From NCBI GenBank assembly GCA_902651635.1, contig CACRSC010000014.1:327364-391363 (forward strand): DNA of 64,000 nt, in the 5' to 3' direction. The position numbers were made by a program, and so were the translations under genes. The stretch comes from Mastigamoeba balamuthi. Its lineage: Eukaryota; Evosea; Mastigamoebida; Mastigamoebidae. The notes below the pieces were generated by a model, which made no database searches, was not told the DNA's origin, and worked only from the letters and a program-made list of their open reading frames with translations. Positions 30,316 to 41,982 of this stretch are shown piece after piece (position 1 is the stretch's first letter; each line of letters starts with the position of its first letter).

Positions 30316-32868
30316 ATGAGCGACGACATCGTCCCCCTTCCCAACGCTGTACGCCTCCCCTGCGAGCCCACCTCGGGCAGCCCCCTCCTTTTTGCTGCCC
30401 TCGTCCTCTCTTTGCGGCGCGCCCGCCGCCACCACATCACCTCATTTTGGGGGTTTTCAAATATTCAAAAAGTTGTGTGTGACATCAATAACACGGACGG
30501 GCTCTTTTTTCCTGCGCAGTCTTCGGAGGAGTCCACTCCGCAGCCGCACTTGGAGCCGCCCGAGGCCGCCGCGTACCCGCCCGAGGCCTTGCCGCGCCAC
30601 GCTTCCCCGGACGCGGCCGCCTGCTGCGCGCCCGCCGTCGTCGTGGAGGTCGCCAGCGTCGAGAACAACCCCCGCGATCCCGACGCCGGTCCCGCGTCCC
30701 CTGCCGCCGCCCCCTCTTCGCCCTCTTCTGCGCCCTCGGCGCACGCTTCCTCTTCGGTCGCCGGCCCTCTTGCCCCGCACGACCAGGACCAGGACGCGGC
30801 GGCTGCGACGCCTTCTTCTTCTTCTTCTTCTTCTTGCGGCTCTTGCGCGCAGGCGCCCACTGCCCTCTTGGCGGACCACAGCGCTGACGCCGCCGGTGCC
30901 GACGCTTCCGCGACCAGCGCCGCCGCTTCTGCTGCCGGGGGTCCGGGCTCGGCTTGCGGGGCAGAGGCCAAGCCCGAGGCCGCGGCCGTGGACAAGGAGG
31001 CCGCGACGCACGAGGAGCAGGCGGGCGGGGCGCAGCCGCAGCCGCAGACCGTCGAGGTCAAGACGGAGGCTGTCGAGCCTGCGGCAGAGATCAGCGGGGG
31101 CGGGCAGCAGCAGCAGCTCGCCGCGGTCAAGTCGGAGAGCGCCGAGCCTGCCGAGGCGGGCGACGGCAAACCCGCTTCCCCGGGGAAGCTTGCAGCCCAG
31201 GCCCAGCCGGAGCCCAAGGAGGCGAAGGAGGCGAGGGAGAGGGAGGCCTCGGCGCCCCGCAAGAAGAGGTCGAGGTCCAAGTCACCGCAGAGGCGCCCGG
31301 GCAGCGGCGGGGCGGGCAGCAGCTCGGGCGGCGAGCACAGGCACACGGTGAAGCTCTACGTGCGCGCCGTCGAGCGGAGGCTGCAGGCGTTCAGCGCCAT
31401 CGAGCTGCGCAAGGCGTTCGACAAGTACGGCGACATCGTGGCGACGCGCGCGGGCAACAAGGACTACGGCTTCATCGACATCCGCCTGAGCGACCGCGAG
31501 CTCGACGTCGTGCTGCGCGAGATGAACGGCGCCAACCTCTGCGGCGGGCCCGTGCGCGTCGAGATCAGCAAGGAGTCGTCGCACGGCGGCGTCTCCTCGG
31601 CGGCGTCGCCCGCCCCCGCTCGCCCGTACGGCCCGCCGCCGGGCGCACGTGCGCCCCAGAGGCCGCGGTCGAGGTCCCCTCCGCGGGCCGGCGCGCGCAT
31701 GAGCGCGGGGCCCAAGAGGCGCAGCCGGAGCCGGAGCCACAGCCGGGGCCGCAATCACAGCCCGGCGAGGTCGCACAGGTCGCGCGGCGGCAGCAGAAGC
31801 CGCAGCAGGAGCAGGAGCCCCGACCGGAGGCTGGGGCGGCACGGCGAGAGGTCTGCGCTGCGCTGCCAGCAGTGCGGCCGCGAGCGCGGGCACTACGCGC
31901 TGGACCCTTGCACGTGCGACTCGCAGCTCGCGGCGCCGCCGCCGCCGCGCTACTACGGGGCGCAGGCGCAGCCGATGCCCATGGTCGGGGCGGGCCAGTA
32001 CTACGTGCCGTACCAGTACGCGCAGCCGCAGCAGGTCTACGCGACGGGAGCCGCCGCGCAGCCCCAGACGCAGTACATCGCGCCGGCACCGCGGACGTCG
32101 ATCCTTGCGGGGTACCTGCCGCCTTACATACCGCACTCGAGCATGCCGGACCAGCCCCAGCCGCAGCAGGCCTACGCCCCGCAGGGCCTGGCGCCTTCGC
32201 AGACGCTTGCGCCGCAGGGCATGAACGCTTCGCCGGCACCGGCGTACCAGCCGGCGGCGCAGGTGCAGCAGCTGCCCCAGTACATCCCCTCGGGGCCCGC
32301 GCGGCAGCTTGGGGAGACGGCGGCGTCTTGGCAGTACGGGGCGCCGTCGGCGTACTCGGGGGCCGCGGACCGCTTGTCGTCGTACGTCTCGCCGCAGCAG
32401 CAGCAGCAGCAGCAGCAGCAGCCGCAGATGCAGCAGGTGCAGCACGGGTACGGAGGAGCGTACGACCCGCGGCTGCAGGCGAGGGCGGCGCCGCTCGGGC
32501 AGCACCAGCAGGCGCAGCAGGTGCAGGCGCCCGCCGTGGACCAGCGCATGCAGTACTCGGGCGGTATCATGTCGCAGCTGCCCGCGTACGAGCCGCAGTA
32601 TGACCGGTGCTGACTTCTCTCTTCCCTCAGCACTTGCTTCTTCTTTCTCTTGCCTGTGGCTCACTCTGGTGTTGTCTTGATGTCTCCCAGGATGCTCCGG
32701 CAGCAGCAGCAGCAGCAGGCGCCGCAGGCTGGAGCGCCAGGCCCCGTGCGTGCCGAGTCGTGGAGCTACTTGTGCGTAATTCTCTTTTTTTTCTTATGTA
32801 GTTGCTCTTCTGACTTTGATGTGAACCTCGCACGCAGGCAACAGCAGCAGCCCATGAGGCACGTGTGA
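30316..32868 (+). CDS. SR-type RNA-binding protein (RRM plus RS domain)
   Basis: Exon 1 (30316-30348, MSDDIVPLPNA) joins exon 2 (30520-32606) in phase 0. I extend the gene with exons 32691-32771 and 32838-32868: the GT-AG ends and phases close, the total is divisible by three, and the extra residues stay Gln-rich (MLRQQQQQQAPQ, then QQQQPMRHV). A stop at 32613 is the unspliced alternative. The protein of about 743 residues has an acidic, Ala/Pro-rich N-terminal third, a single RRM (VKLYVRAVERRLQAFSAIEL, then DYGFIDIRLSD), an RS domain (RRSRSRSHSRGRNHS and RSRSRSRSPDRR), a small Cys motif CQQCGRERGHYALDPCTC and a Tyr/Pro/Gln-rich tail. Probable role: splicing regulation. Confidence 0.75.
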
Positions 32869-33557
32869 GCGCGCGCATGAGTGAGCGCCGCACCGATGCT
32901 GGTACCGACGTCGGGCCACGTTTAGTGTCTCGCTTGAGTGCGGAGCTGCCTGTATTTCTCCCAGCAAATACACCGTCCCCCTTTCTTTCTTTCCTTCCAC
33001 TGCCACCAGCGAAGCGCAACCCGATTGATTTCGAGTTGATTTTTCGCGCCGTCGTCTGGCTCAGATATTTATGGTGCCACATCAACAGCTTGGTTCAGGC
33101 GATTCTTGTGTGTTTTTCTCCAGGGTCAAACAACAACCCGCCGAGACAGCCCGCCGTTTACACCGTGCGTCGCTCCCGTGCCCCCCAACCCTCGCCCCTT
33201 GCCCTCGCCCGTGCGAGTGCGCGGCTCCCCCGTGCCGGAGTTGTCTCTGTCCGCGAGAACGTTGCGTGCGCTGTGTTTGCGCTCGGGTCGCTGTGTTGCG
33301 TGTTTGTTGTCCCCACAACCGCGTTCTGTCGGTCACCCGCGGCAGCTCTCCCCCTCCGGGGCGACTGGAGTCGCCGTGTGCCCCCTTGTCTCGCGGCGGT
33401 CGAACCACCGTGTTGTTTTTTAAAAACTGAGATCATGCCTGTCGGGACAATCAAAGATGACGCGCAGTACAGTAGATCACAGTAGAGCCCACACGCACAC
33501 TCACGCACGCGCACGCAGAAGGCAAAGAGCAGCAGGCACAGAGTGCAGAGAGAGAGG
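32869..33557. other. Intergenic region
   Basis: About 690 bases upstream of the next plus-strand gene. No supported coding frame is visible. It contains a pyrimidine-rich patch near 32980-33000 and a gatcatgcct/atcacagtaga stretch; I see no TATAAA box. Confidence 0.4.
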
Positions 33558-35399
33558 ATGACGCAGCAGCAGGGCCGCAAGTCGCAGCGCGTGGTCGAGA
33601 TCATCGAGGAGCCCCTGCTCGAGCAGGAGCACAAGTCCAAGAGGAACGCCTCGGTCTCCCAGTCCCCCCAGATCCAGGCAAAGGTCCGCTTGCCTCGTCC
33701 TCTCTCCGACTACCCCCTGCCCCCCCTTCCCCCCTCCTTTGCCTTCCCACTCTTCCCGTCTACCACCCCCACCCATCCCTATCGTCTACCGTCTCTGTTG
33801 GGGGGTTGTTTTCCTCGACAAAGTAATCCGAAAAAGCGAGAAAGAAAAGAAAAACCAGCGCTCGTGCACCGGGTTTCTGCTGCGCTTCTTGCGTCATGAC
33901 ACGCGGGTGAAGGTGTCTGCACGACTGACGGGTGTCTGCAGACGAGGCTGAGCTCGAACCCGTACCTCGCGGCGCTCGAGGTGCGCCTGGACGCGGCCAG
34001 GAGGCGCGTGCAGATGTTCCCCCGCGCGGGGCAGCGCGGCGCGCCGACGGCCGAGGAGCGCGCGGTGGCCAACGCGGTCGAGGAGGAGCTGGCGAGGGCG
34101 CTGAGCGACCTGCAGGGCGTCTCGCGCGAGATGAACGTCCGCGAGCAGGAGGAGACGCAGCAGCGCGCCGTCGACCAGAAGGTCTTCGAGGCGCTCATGC
34201 AGCTCGTCATCGTCGAGACCGCCACCAAGCGCCGCGCCGCCGCGGCCTCGCCCGTCGCCCTGAGCGAGGTGCGATGCCCCCCTCGAATTGGGGTGGATTG
34301 AATTCGAATTGACGTGAATTCCGGGAATTCGCGATTGCAGGAGCAGGAGGAGCAGCTCGAGGGCCTGCAGTGGTTCATGGACGCGGCGTTCAGCAGGGAC
34401 GTGCTGTCGGGGTCGAACACGCGGCAGCACGCGCTGGCGCTGGAGATGCTCGTGGCGCTCGCGCGCGGCGACAGCGCCGTTGCGTACCACAAGACGACGT
34501 TCAAGAAGCTGCGCAGCTACCTGACGGCGCTCTGGGCCGCCAACCCCCTCGACGCCCCCGAGGGCTTCGACGCCGCCGCCTTTGACGAGGCCGCCGACAA
34601 CGCCCCCGAGGAGCCCGCCGAGGACGCCTCGGCGACGCCGAGCTCGTCGCGCAAGCCCAGGATCTCCAAGACCAAGCTGAAGAAGCGCGCCGCTGCCGCC
34701 GCCGCCGCCGAGGCCGAGATCCGCGCGGCCGCCGAGGCCGAGGCCGCCGCCGCACGTGCCGCCGAGGAGGCCGCTGCCGCCGTCGTCCGCGCCGCCGAGG
34801 AGGCCGCGGCCGCCGAGGCCGCCGCCAAGGCCGAGGAGGAGCGGAAGAAGGCCGAGGCCGAGGCCGCCGCCCGGGCCGAGGAGGAGCGCGTCAAGGCCGA
34901 GGCCGAGGCCGCCGCCAAGGCTGCAGCCGAGGCCGCTGCCGCGGCAGAGAGGGCCGCCGCCGAGGCTGCCGCCGCCGCCACCGCCGCCGCCGCTGCTGCT
35001 GCCGCTGCAGCGAGCGCCCCCGCGCCGGCTGCCGTTGCCCCCACGGCCCCCGCCGCCCCTGTGGCGCCCGCCGCGTCGCCTGCAGCGGAGACGCCCAAGG
35101 CCGCGCCGAAGCGCATCCTCAACATCCAGAGGCCGAGCCAGGCGCAGTCGCCCCCGGCCGCAACGACCCCCGTGCAGCAGCAGCAGCAGCAGCCCGCAGC
35201 TCCCGCCGCTGCTCCGGCGCCCGCCCCTGTGGCCGCCGCTGCCCCTGTGCAGCAGCCGCAGGCAGCGGCCGCGGCCGCGGTGGAGGCGCCGGCTGTGGAC
35301 GACGACGGGTTCCAGCAGGTGCAGCGCCGCAAGGGCAAGCAGGGCGGGCGCCCGGGGTCGTCGTCGCACGCGTTTGCGGCGAAGCAGCGCCGCCAGTGA
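33558..35399 (+). CDS. Ala/Glu-rich protein with weak Caprin-like features
   Basis: Exons 33558-33683, 33942-34268 and 34341-35399 (both introns phase 0) give 503 residues. Residues about 40-240 are helical (NPYLAALEVRLDAARRRVQM; LEGLQWFMDAAFSRDV; YHKTTFKKLRSYLTALW), with an order and spacing loosely like the Caprin homology region. Then comes a long Ala/Glu/Lys coiled coil, a Pro/Ala/Gln-rich segment and a basic C-terminus (FQQVQRRKGKQGGRPG), which could bind RNA. The Caprin comparison is tentative; a ribosome- or RNA-associated helical protein is the safer description. The second intron is packed with gaattc/caattc-type palindromes. Confidence 0.7.
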
Positions 35400-35729
35400 G
35401 CGGAGGGAAGAAAGGGTGGACTCCCCTTGCTTTTTTGTTAGATGACTATGCTGCTGCCGCCGCCGACACTCTGCCCCCTCCCCAGACGCCCTACACCACT
35501 CTCTTTTGTGCCGCCTTTGTCGGTACGGGACTCGTGCCAACGAATACAAAGAGCTCGCATGCTGACTCTTTTTACCGCAATTTCTCTCGCTGTCTCGGTA
35601 ACGGGTGGACTTGCAGGCCTCACAGTGACGACAAATACCAAGGAAAACCGCCTTTGGTGGTTTTCCATTGGAATGAGCAAACCACAACTGAACCCGTGGG
35701 GCTACTTTCTGTGTACAACCATTGTTAGA
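35400..35729. other. Intergenic region between convergent genes
   Basis: 330 bases without a supported gene or repeat. Confidence 0.4.
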
Positions 35730-36744
35730 CTACAGTCGTGCGATTGTGTACTGCAGAAGCTGCTCGAGAATCAACACCCTCAACACTTGCTCTCCCTGCA
35801 GTCTCTGCAGCATCTGCAGATGGCCCGCACGCGGTCCTTCAGTCTCGCAGCTGCACTCGAGGCTCTGCTCGATTACCACTCCGGAATTATAGTCCTGCCG
35901 AGGTGCAAGGTAAATCAGACACGCAACGCAACGGCCAGTGAAATGCTGCACTCACAGGGAGCGCTTGCTCCAGCTTGCTCGGTGTGTCAATTTGCTCGTG
36001 TACTGCTCCTGCTGTCTTTGCTCGCCCCTTATGAAGACGCGCCCTGGGAGGCTTGGAGAGCAAGTTGATCGGGGCAGACCGAAGACTCGTGACCAACTTT
36101 CCGCCAGTACCCCGAATCTCAAACACGAGGGCCACCCTGCCTCCCAGGTGCAGGCGCGAAGAGCTGCAGTTGCTGTTTCCCGGGGGCTCAGTCGTGGTGC
36201 GTACATTAACGGTCTTCTCACGATTTTGCCGAGCTGAAGATGAACTCCCGCATGGGCACAAACTCGGACAGGGTCGTGGGAACCGCATGACCAAACGACT
36301 CGAACATGGACGCCCCGATGGTGACCACTGGGGAGCACCCCCTGTTGCAGCACTTGGCGCACGTCCTCACCACTGCACGTGTGCCACCTATTTTAACCAC
36401 TGAAAGACGGTGCTATGTAACTCACCGGTGCCGTCCCTCGAGCCGCATAGCACCACACCCAGTCGCATTGCAGAGCCACGAACGTGCTCTGGGTCCAGGC
36501 AGAGCGCCTTCATCCACGCTGCGGGCAGGACGATGCCAACCTGCCGCGATTTTCCGGTGAATTGAACGCGAGACGAACCGGAGAAAAAAGCAAGAGCCGA
36601 GCGCTGACGCACACTGAAGAGAGACCCGTGCGTTATATTATCCGATGAGAGCCACACGTATGGCTGGCCCTCTCCCTCTCGGGGACCCTCTATGTGGTGC
36701 GTGTCCGCAGGGGAAACGCAAAACTCGTGCTGGATTATCGACAT
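35730..36744 (-). CDS. Putative CudA-like protein, paralogue B
   Basis: Starts MSIIQHEFCVSPADTHHI at 36744. Blocks: PYVWLSSDNITHGSLFS, intron (phase 0), VGIVLPAAWMKALCLDPEHV, intron (phase 1), CAKCCNRGCSPVVTIGASMF with ESFG and REFIFSSAKS, intron, CSSSRLHLGGRVALVFEIRG and INLLSKPPRA. A further intron (GTGAGT donor, phase 0) leads to the last exon, with the helical tail MLQRLQGEQVLRVLILEQLL. The frame is intact from start to stop. It is the leftmost of the minus-strand array and is convergent with the Ala/Glu-rich gene. Confidence 0.75.
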
Positions 36745-37588
36745 CTCTCGCAAGATGGTTCGAAATAATGCAAACCAAGGAGCAGGCAGATCTTTACCGG
36801 TAAGATCGAGTACAATCGTCGTGCGAACGTCACCTACGACATCAGGTCCACCGGCATGAATTGTCCAAACGGGGAAGGTGTCCTGAATTCAATTGGAGAC
36901 CCGAAGACCCGATAGAGGTTTTCTCCACGACGAGCCCCGATCTGGCGACTGGGGGACTCGGTCCGGGTGTGCCATGCTGCCGAGTTGAGGGTACGCCGAG
37001 AAGTTACGCCCACAGCTGTAAAATCCACTGCACTCCGTACACAGAGTTCAAGCTCATAGTATAAGGGGCGCCTTCCATGCAACACCAAATATAGAAGGTG
37101 GCTACCAGGAGATCCTCTCCTCATACAGGGCCGGTTTGCTAGGGTCATTCATCACTCGGTGGGCATAAATGCCACCAGAGGATGTAAAGTAGCTTGAGGA
37201 TCATCGCCCCTCTTATGCTGTTCACCCAGTTGTTCCCCAGCTCCTCATTTTCTCCTGGTGCATCGTCTGAAGGACAGGATCGGGTGCTGTACTCACATAG
37301 ATAACTGTGGGCGAGAGCTCGTGCCTCAACTTGCTCCGTGAGACACTCTGCTCGCAAACTGCGGGGGTTCGCTCCCGTAGTGAATATTGAGATATCGATG
37401 GACGAGGCGTTTGGCCGCGCGGTCCCCACGATTCTGTCCGAGGTTTCGAGTTCATTTTTCCGACTCGGCGAAAGCCCGAGAACCGTCTGGAAACGGGCCC
37501 TGGAGGCCGTGCTTCTTTGAAAGAGATGGGCTGTGATTGAACTCTATTGAACTCGATTACTAGTACAAAGCCAGTCCAGAGGCATGCA
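36745..37588. other. Region between paralogues B and C, mostly unexplained
   Basis: About 840 bases. Apart from the degenerate paralogue fragment at 37340-37480 I see no supported gene. It contains gaattcaattgg and attgaactctattgaactcg AT-rich motifs similar to those in introns of the region. Confidence 0.4.
37340..37480 (+). pseudogene. Degenerate opposite-strand fragment of the CudA-like family, copy D
   Basis: On the plus strand the frame reads APVVNIEISMDEAFGRAVPT then ILSEV. This matches paralogue B's SPVVTIGASMFESFGHAVPT and TLSEF in sense orientation. The following REFIF block is present only after a frame change (FEFIFPTRRK), and the other exons are not recognisable. It is a decayed copy in inverted orientation. 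Confidence 0.65.
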
Positions 37589-38591
37589 TCACTGGGTGGG
37601 AACATTGCCACGAACGTAATGCAAGAGGTGCCCGAGGATGAGAACCCTCAAATTTTGATCATCCTGCAGCCTCTGCAGTCTCTCCTGCATCTCCTGCACA
37701 TCGCCCCTGTCGACAAGAAGGTGATAGTGGATGGGTCCGCCCCTGCTAAGGATATGCGCAGTCCCGAGGTGCGAGTCCTCAACGAACAGAATGGGAGGAC
37801 CGACTTGAAGTGAACTCCACACAAGTGGGAGACCGCTTTCGGTCGTCTCCTCTTGTTCACGTCGCGTGGGCTGCCGTTGTGTCACTGCATCACTGGGGCC
37901 CCGCTGCAGCCGTGCCTTTGGCGCCTTCGAGAGGAGGGCGAGCGGAGCTGACCGAAGACATGCCACCAGCTGGCCTTCCTCGCCCCGGATTTCGAACACC
38001 AACGCCACGTCGCCCCCGAGGTGCAGACGCGATGAGCTGCAGTGCCTGCCAGGCCGATTGAGACCATTCGTAGACCTGACAACTGTGACTCACGTTCTTG
38101 CAGAATCGAAGATGAACTCCCGCACGCGCCCGCCCTCGAGGCCTGTGCGGCCGAAAGACTCGAACATGGAGACACCGACGTCCACAACGCGAGAACACCT
38201 GCTGGAGCGGCACCTGGTACACGTTTTTACAATCACTCCTGCTGTCACAAATAGCTCAGAAGGCCGAAACTCAAGGGAATTTCTTGCACCCACCGGTGTC
38301 CTTGCCATCCCTGCAGACCACGACAGACGACTTCGCAGCAGAGCTGCGGATGTGCTCCGGGCTCAGGCGCTCTGCATCCATCCACGCAGTTGGGACAACG
38401 ATGCCTACCTGCTGAGCCGTGAGACGATCTGGAAGGATTGGCTCACTCGAGGAGCTCACACTAAAGTGGGTCCCCTGCGTGACGCTGCCCGTGGAGAGCC
38501 ACACGTACGGCTGCCCCTTGCTTTCCCCTGGTCCAGAGATGCGACACAGGCCTGCAGGAGCGACCCCGAACTCGTGCAGGACCACTGACAT
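37589..38591 (-). CDS. Putative CudA-like protein, paralogue C
   Basis: Starts MSVVLHEFGVAPAGLCRI at 38591. Blocks: PYVWLSTGSVTQGTHFS; VGIVVPTAWMDAERLSPEHI; after a phase-1 intron CTRCRSSRCSRVVDVGVSMF with ESFG and REFIFDSART; then CSSSRLHLGGDVALVFEIRG and LALLSKAPKA. The Cys block has CTRCR where others have CPKCC. The tail is MQERLQRLQDDQNLRVLILG. The final exon appears uninterrupted to the stop at 37589. Confidence 0.75.
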
Positions 38592-39065
38592 TCTTCAACC
38601 TGAGAATAAGGAGTTTGCGTCGATTTGCACAGACCCGACGGGCCAAAATTCTGACTGTCGGAACGCGCAACTCGGCAGTTCGGGTATCCGAATTGTCCTT
38701 TTTTTTCCGCCCGCCTCTCTGGGGTGCGATCCACCATTACCTATTAATGGGATGGGGTCCATTTCAACCGGCATTGAAAAACTCCTGAAGGTCTCTGTGA
38801 GAATTGCATCGGTGCATGTCAAAGTGATTCGTCGTAGCCATAAGACAGGCGAAAACACTACCGAAACGCCCCAGAAATAGATGTCAGGCCTCGCTCAAAA
38901 GCCAGTCATACCGTTCTCCTGATAATGTGAGGGACACGCGAGCTTAGTTGAATAGGAGCATCTTGAATATGCTTGTATGATCACCTCTAGTCGTTCTTAG
39001 TGACAAATGCTTGTGCACTTTTGCGTTGCGGATGGTCCGGGTTTCACAACAGCGCACCGTAGGCC
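38592..39065. other. Intergenic region
   Basis: About 470 bases between the start of paralogue C and the 3' end of the transporter gene. No supported gene or repeat. Confidence 0.4.
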
Positions 39066-40753
39066 TCAGTGACCCGACGCCCGCGAAGCCTTGAAGAAGA
39101 ACACGTTGTGGACTAGGGCAGCGGCGAGGATAACGCCGCCTACGCCTAGAGAGGCCAGCACCAGTATATTCATCGCAGCCTTCTCCCCGACCACGTTGTA
39201 CTTGAGCAGCGCGAACGACCCCATCCCCATCAGGGGGCTGACGAGCTGCGACGGGCCCAGTGTCAGCAGATAGAGTCAGCCGAGCACGAGTCAGCGCACA
39301 GAGCCGAGTAGGACAAACGACTCGAAGACGGCGGCTGCGGCGACCTCGCCCTTGCCGACCTCCATGGCGTAGGCGAGGCCGCTGTTGTAGATGATGGCCC
39401 AGCCAGCGCCCAGCGCAGCCTGGCCCGCGCAGAGCACCAGCACGCCCGCGGCCGTCCTCCCCGCCAGGGCGACAGGCGTCAGCATGACCGCCGCGTAGCC
39501 GCCCAGGAGCAGCAGAACCGAGAGAGCGGCGACAGAGTAGCGGCCGCGCCAGAGCGCAGACGTCGGCCAGAGGGCGGCGAAGGTCACGACCCTGCTGAAG
39601 AGCCAGACCGAGGTGGCGATGGCCTGGTAGCTCGAGCGCACGGCGAGGCTGTCGACGATGTCGGGGAGGACGGGGATGATCGAGTTGAGCACGATGCTCG
39701 CGACGGGCATCAGCCACTTGTGGAACGCGTGCAGTCGCAGCACGCGCTGCATCGTGGCCGAGTCGGCAACCGCGGGGGCCTGAACCGAGAGCTCCCCGTC
39801 GTCGCTGGCGGCACCGGATAGGGCCGCGGGCCGCTCCTTTGCGGGCCGCGACGGGTAGCCGAGGAGGAACGCGCAGCTGACAAGCTCGGCGACGCCCACG
39901 GCGCACAGGAGCTCCTGCGGCCACCGCGGGATCACCGGCGACACCGAGAACACGCCCACGGCCGCGGCGAGGCTCCACGCGATGTTGTACGCGCTGGTCG
40001 CCCAGGCCTCGAGCCCGGGCCGCGCAGCGGTCACGTCTGCGGATCGCGGGAATGTAGGGCAATTGAATCAGAATTGCGGAGTCTCCCGCGAGGAAGTGGA
40101 AACTGAGCGCACAGGCTTCGATGACACACCAGACGAGGTTCGAGAAGACCGGGTAGCCGGCCATCATGGCGAAGATGACCCAGCGCTGGTCGCGCGGCGA
40201 GGCGGCGCTGCCCGAGAGCTCGCGGACGGCCAGTGGCAGCGCGCAGAAGACCGACATGCACGCAAAGGCCGCCAGCAGCAGCCGCCGCGCAGTGAACCGC
40301 GGGAAGCGCTTCAGGACCCACGAGCTGGCCATGGGGCTCGGCAGCACCGCCACCGCGATGACCAGCGCCAGCAGGTACCTCTCAAACGTCGTCAGACGGT
40401 AGTAGTCTGCCCGTCGGTGTTCAGCAGTGTGTTCCCGACAGCGGCGAAAAAAAGAAAGAGGAGCCGACGCGTTTTATTGCGTCATTAGGAATCGATTCCG
40501 CACGCTTGGCGGGGAAGTAGGAGGCGAGGCCGACGATGATGGCGAGGTAGACGGCGACGAAGCTGTGGGCGAGGACGACGAGCAGCGGGGCGGCCCCGTC
40601 GTCGGTGGCCCACAGGCGACGCCACGCAGCGGCCGGGCGACGCCTGCCGGGCAGGTGCTGCTCCAGCAGCGGGTTCTCGGTGACGTCGGTGGCCGTCTGC
40701 GCTCCGTCGAGGGCGGGATCGGCCCCGGCGTGGTCCGTCTGCACCAGAGTCAT
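39066..40753 (-). CDS. MFS-like multi-pass membrane transporter
   Basis: Starts MTLVQTDHAGADPALD at 40753 with a short acidic cytosolic N-terminus. Roughly twelve hydrophobic helices follow, e.g. LLVVLAHSFVAVYLAIIVGL, YLLALVIAVAVLPSPMASSW, LCAVGVAELVSCAFLLGY, VAALSVLLLLGGYAAVML and LVLASLGVGGVILAAALV, ending KASRASGH at 39066. A loop of about 60 residues in the middle is polar, as in MFS carriers. At least three introns interrupt it (near 40400-40490, 40030-40080 and 39245-39300). The substrate is unknown. It is inserted in the paralogue array and diverges from the YdcF-like gene. Confidence 0.7.
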
Positions 40754-41001
40754 TGTTTTTCTCCGCGTCGCCTGCGGGAATTGTATAATGCGCCTCTCCA
40801 GTGGAGATCCGCTGCCGAAATTCTCCGACCAGATTTTGTGCGTTTCGCTGCAGTCGCGTTCATTTTGAGCGTCGGATTCGAAACGGCCTCTGGTGATCGT
40901 GATTCACAGCGATCAATGATGAAACAAAACCATCATGAAACAGCGTGAATTCAAATCGGTTCTGGCAAACCAGACACGAACCTGTTGATCCGCAGGCGGA
41001 A

Positions 41002-41696
41002 ATGCACTGCCGTCGCGTGGTGGTCGCGCTCCTTGCACTCTCGGTGGCCCTGGGCTGCGCGGACTGCAGCTGGGTCTACGCGAACCACCCCTCGGGGACC
41101 GCCTTCGCCGGGGGCAAGCCCATCGACGTGTGCGCAGGTGCCAGCGCCTTCTGCTTGCCTTACATGCGCTCTTACTTGTCTCGGACCGCTCAGTCAACAA
41201 GGCAGCCGAGGCGAGGGCGGCGGGGACGATCATCGGGGCGCTGGGGATCAGCAAGAACCACGGGCTCAGCAGCGCAACCAAGCGGAACCTCAAGCTGGCG
41301 GTGCGCGAGCTCGCGGACCGCCACGGCTCGGTCATCATCGTCTCTGGCGGCAACGTGCACCCCAAGAACACGCCCTACAACGAGGCGCACCAGATGCGCA
41401 AGTACCTCGTCGGCACGCTGGGCGTGGACCCCAGCGTCGTGGCCATCGACCCCTACGCGCGGCACTCTGTCACCAACGTCCGCAACATCGGGCGCTTTGC
41501 GCTGGCCAACGGGGCCCAGCGAGTACTGCTCATCAAGGTGCACAGCGCCGACTACGCGGCGTGGGACCGCAGGGCCGTCGACCAGCTCGGGTACTCGCTG
41601 GGCTCCTTCACGGAGACGGACAAGCCCGGAGACACCGTCCTCTACGTTCCCTCGAGACATGTGTTCCGCGTCGGCCCCGACCCCCTCGACCCCTGA
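41002..41696 (+). CDS. Secreted DUF218/YdcF-like protein
   Basis: Exons 41002-41137 and 41194-41696 (phase 1) give 212 residues. A signal peptide is evident (VVVALLALSVALGCADCS). The DUF218 fold is indicated by SVIIVSGGNVHPKNTPYNEA, then HQMRKYLVGTLGVDPSVVAI, DPYARHSVTNVRNIGR and RVLLIKVHSADY, matching the VSGG / E-A-x-M / N-T-x-x-N pattern of YdcF/ElyC/SanA proteins. Bacterial members act in envelope biology, but the biochemical activity is not established for eukaryotes. A vesicular or secreted location is inferred from the signal. Confidence 0.7.
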
Positions 41697-41982
41697 GTCC
41701 GCTGCTCGCACCAGGGCGCACCAGACTGTCGAACAAGCAGATTGGTTATTGACCTCTGCGCGGGCCTGTGGGGCCCGGGAGAAGCAGAGAGCCAACGGAC
41801 AACCGACCCTTTCGTGTTTCGTGGCACCTACGGGGGCTGGAGGGGTTTCTGTACAAAACAAAGGGACTCCACTAGTGTTCTGAGAGTTTCTACCGCTGTC
41901 GGAGGCTGTGTTCTCACCGGCGTCTGGCGCGCACAGGGGAAGTCCTGGGGACTCCGCCTCTGCGGTGAAGCGCCACACTGCG

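Noticed and set aside
33894-35687. Gly/Leu-rich minus-strand frame of about 600 codons
   Set aside because: It is the antisense of the Ala/Glu-rich gene; the glycine and leucine runs come from GCC/GAG codon repeats on the real strand.
37547-37813. Plus-strand Leu-rich frame between paralogues B and C
   Set aside because: It is antisense to the helical tail of paralogue C.
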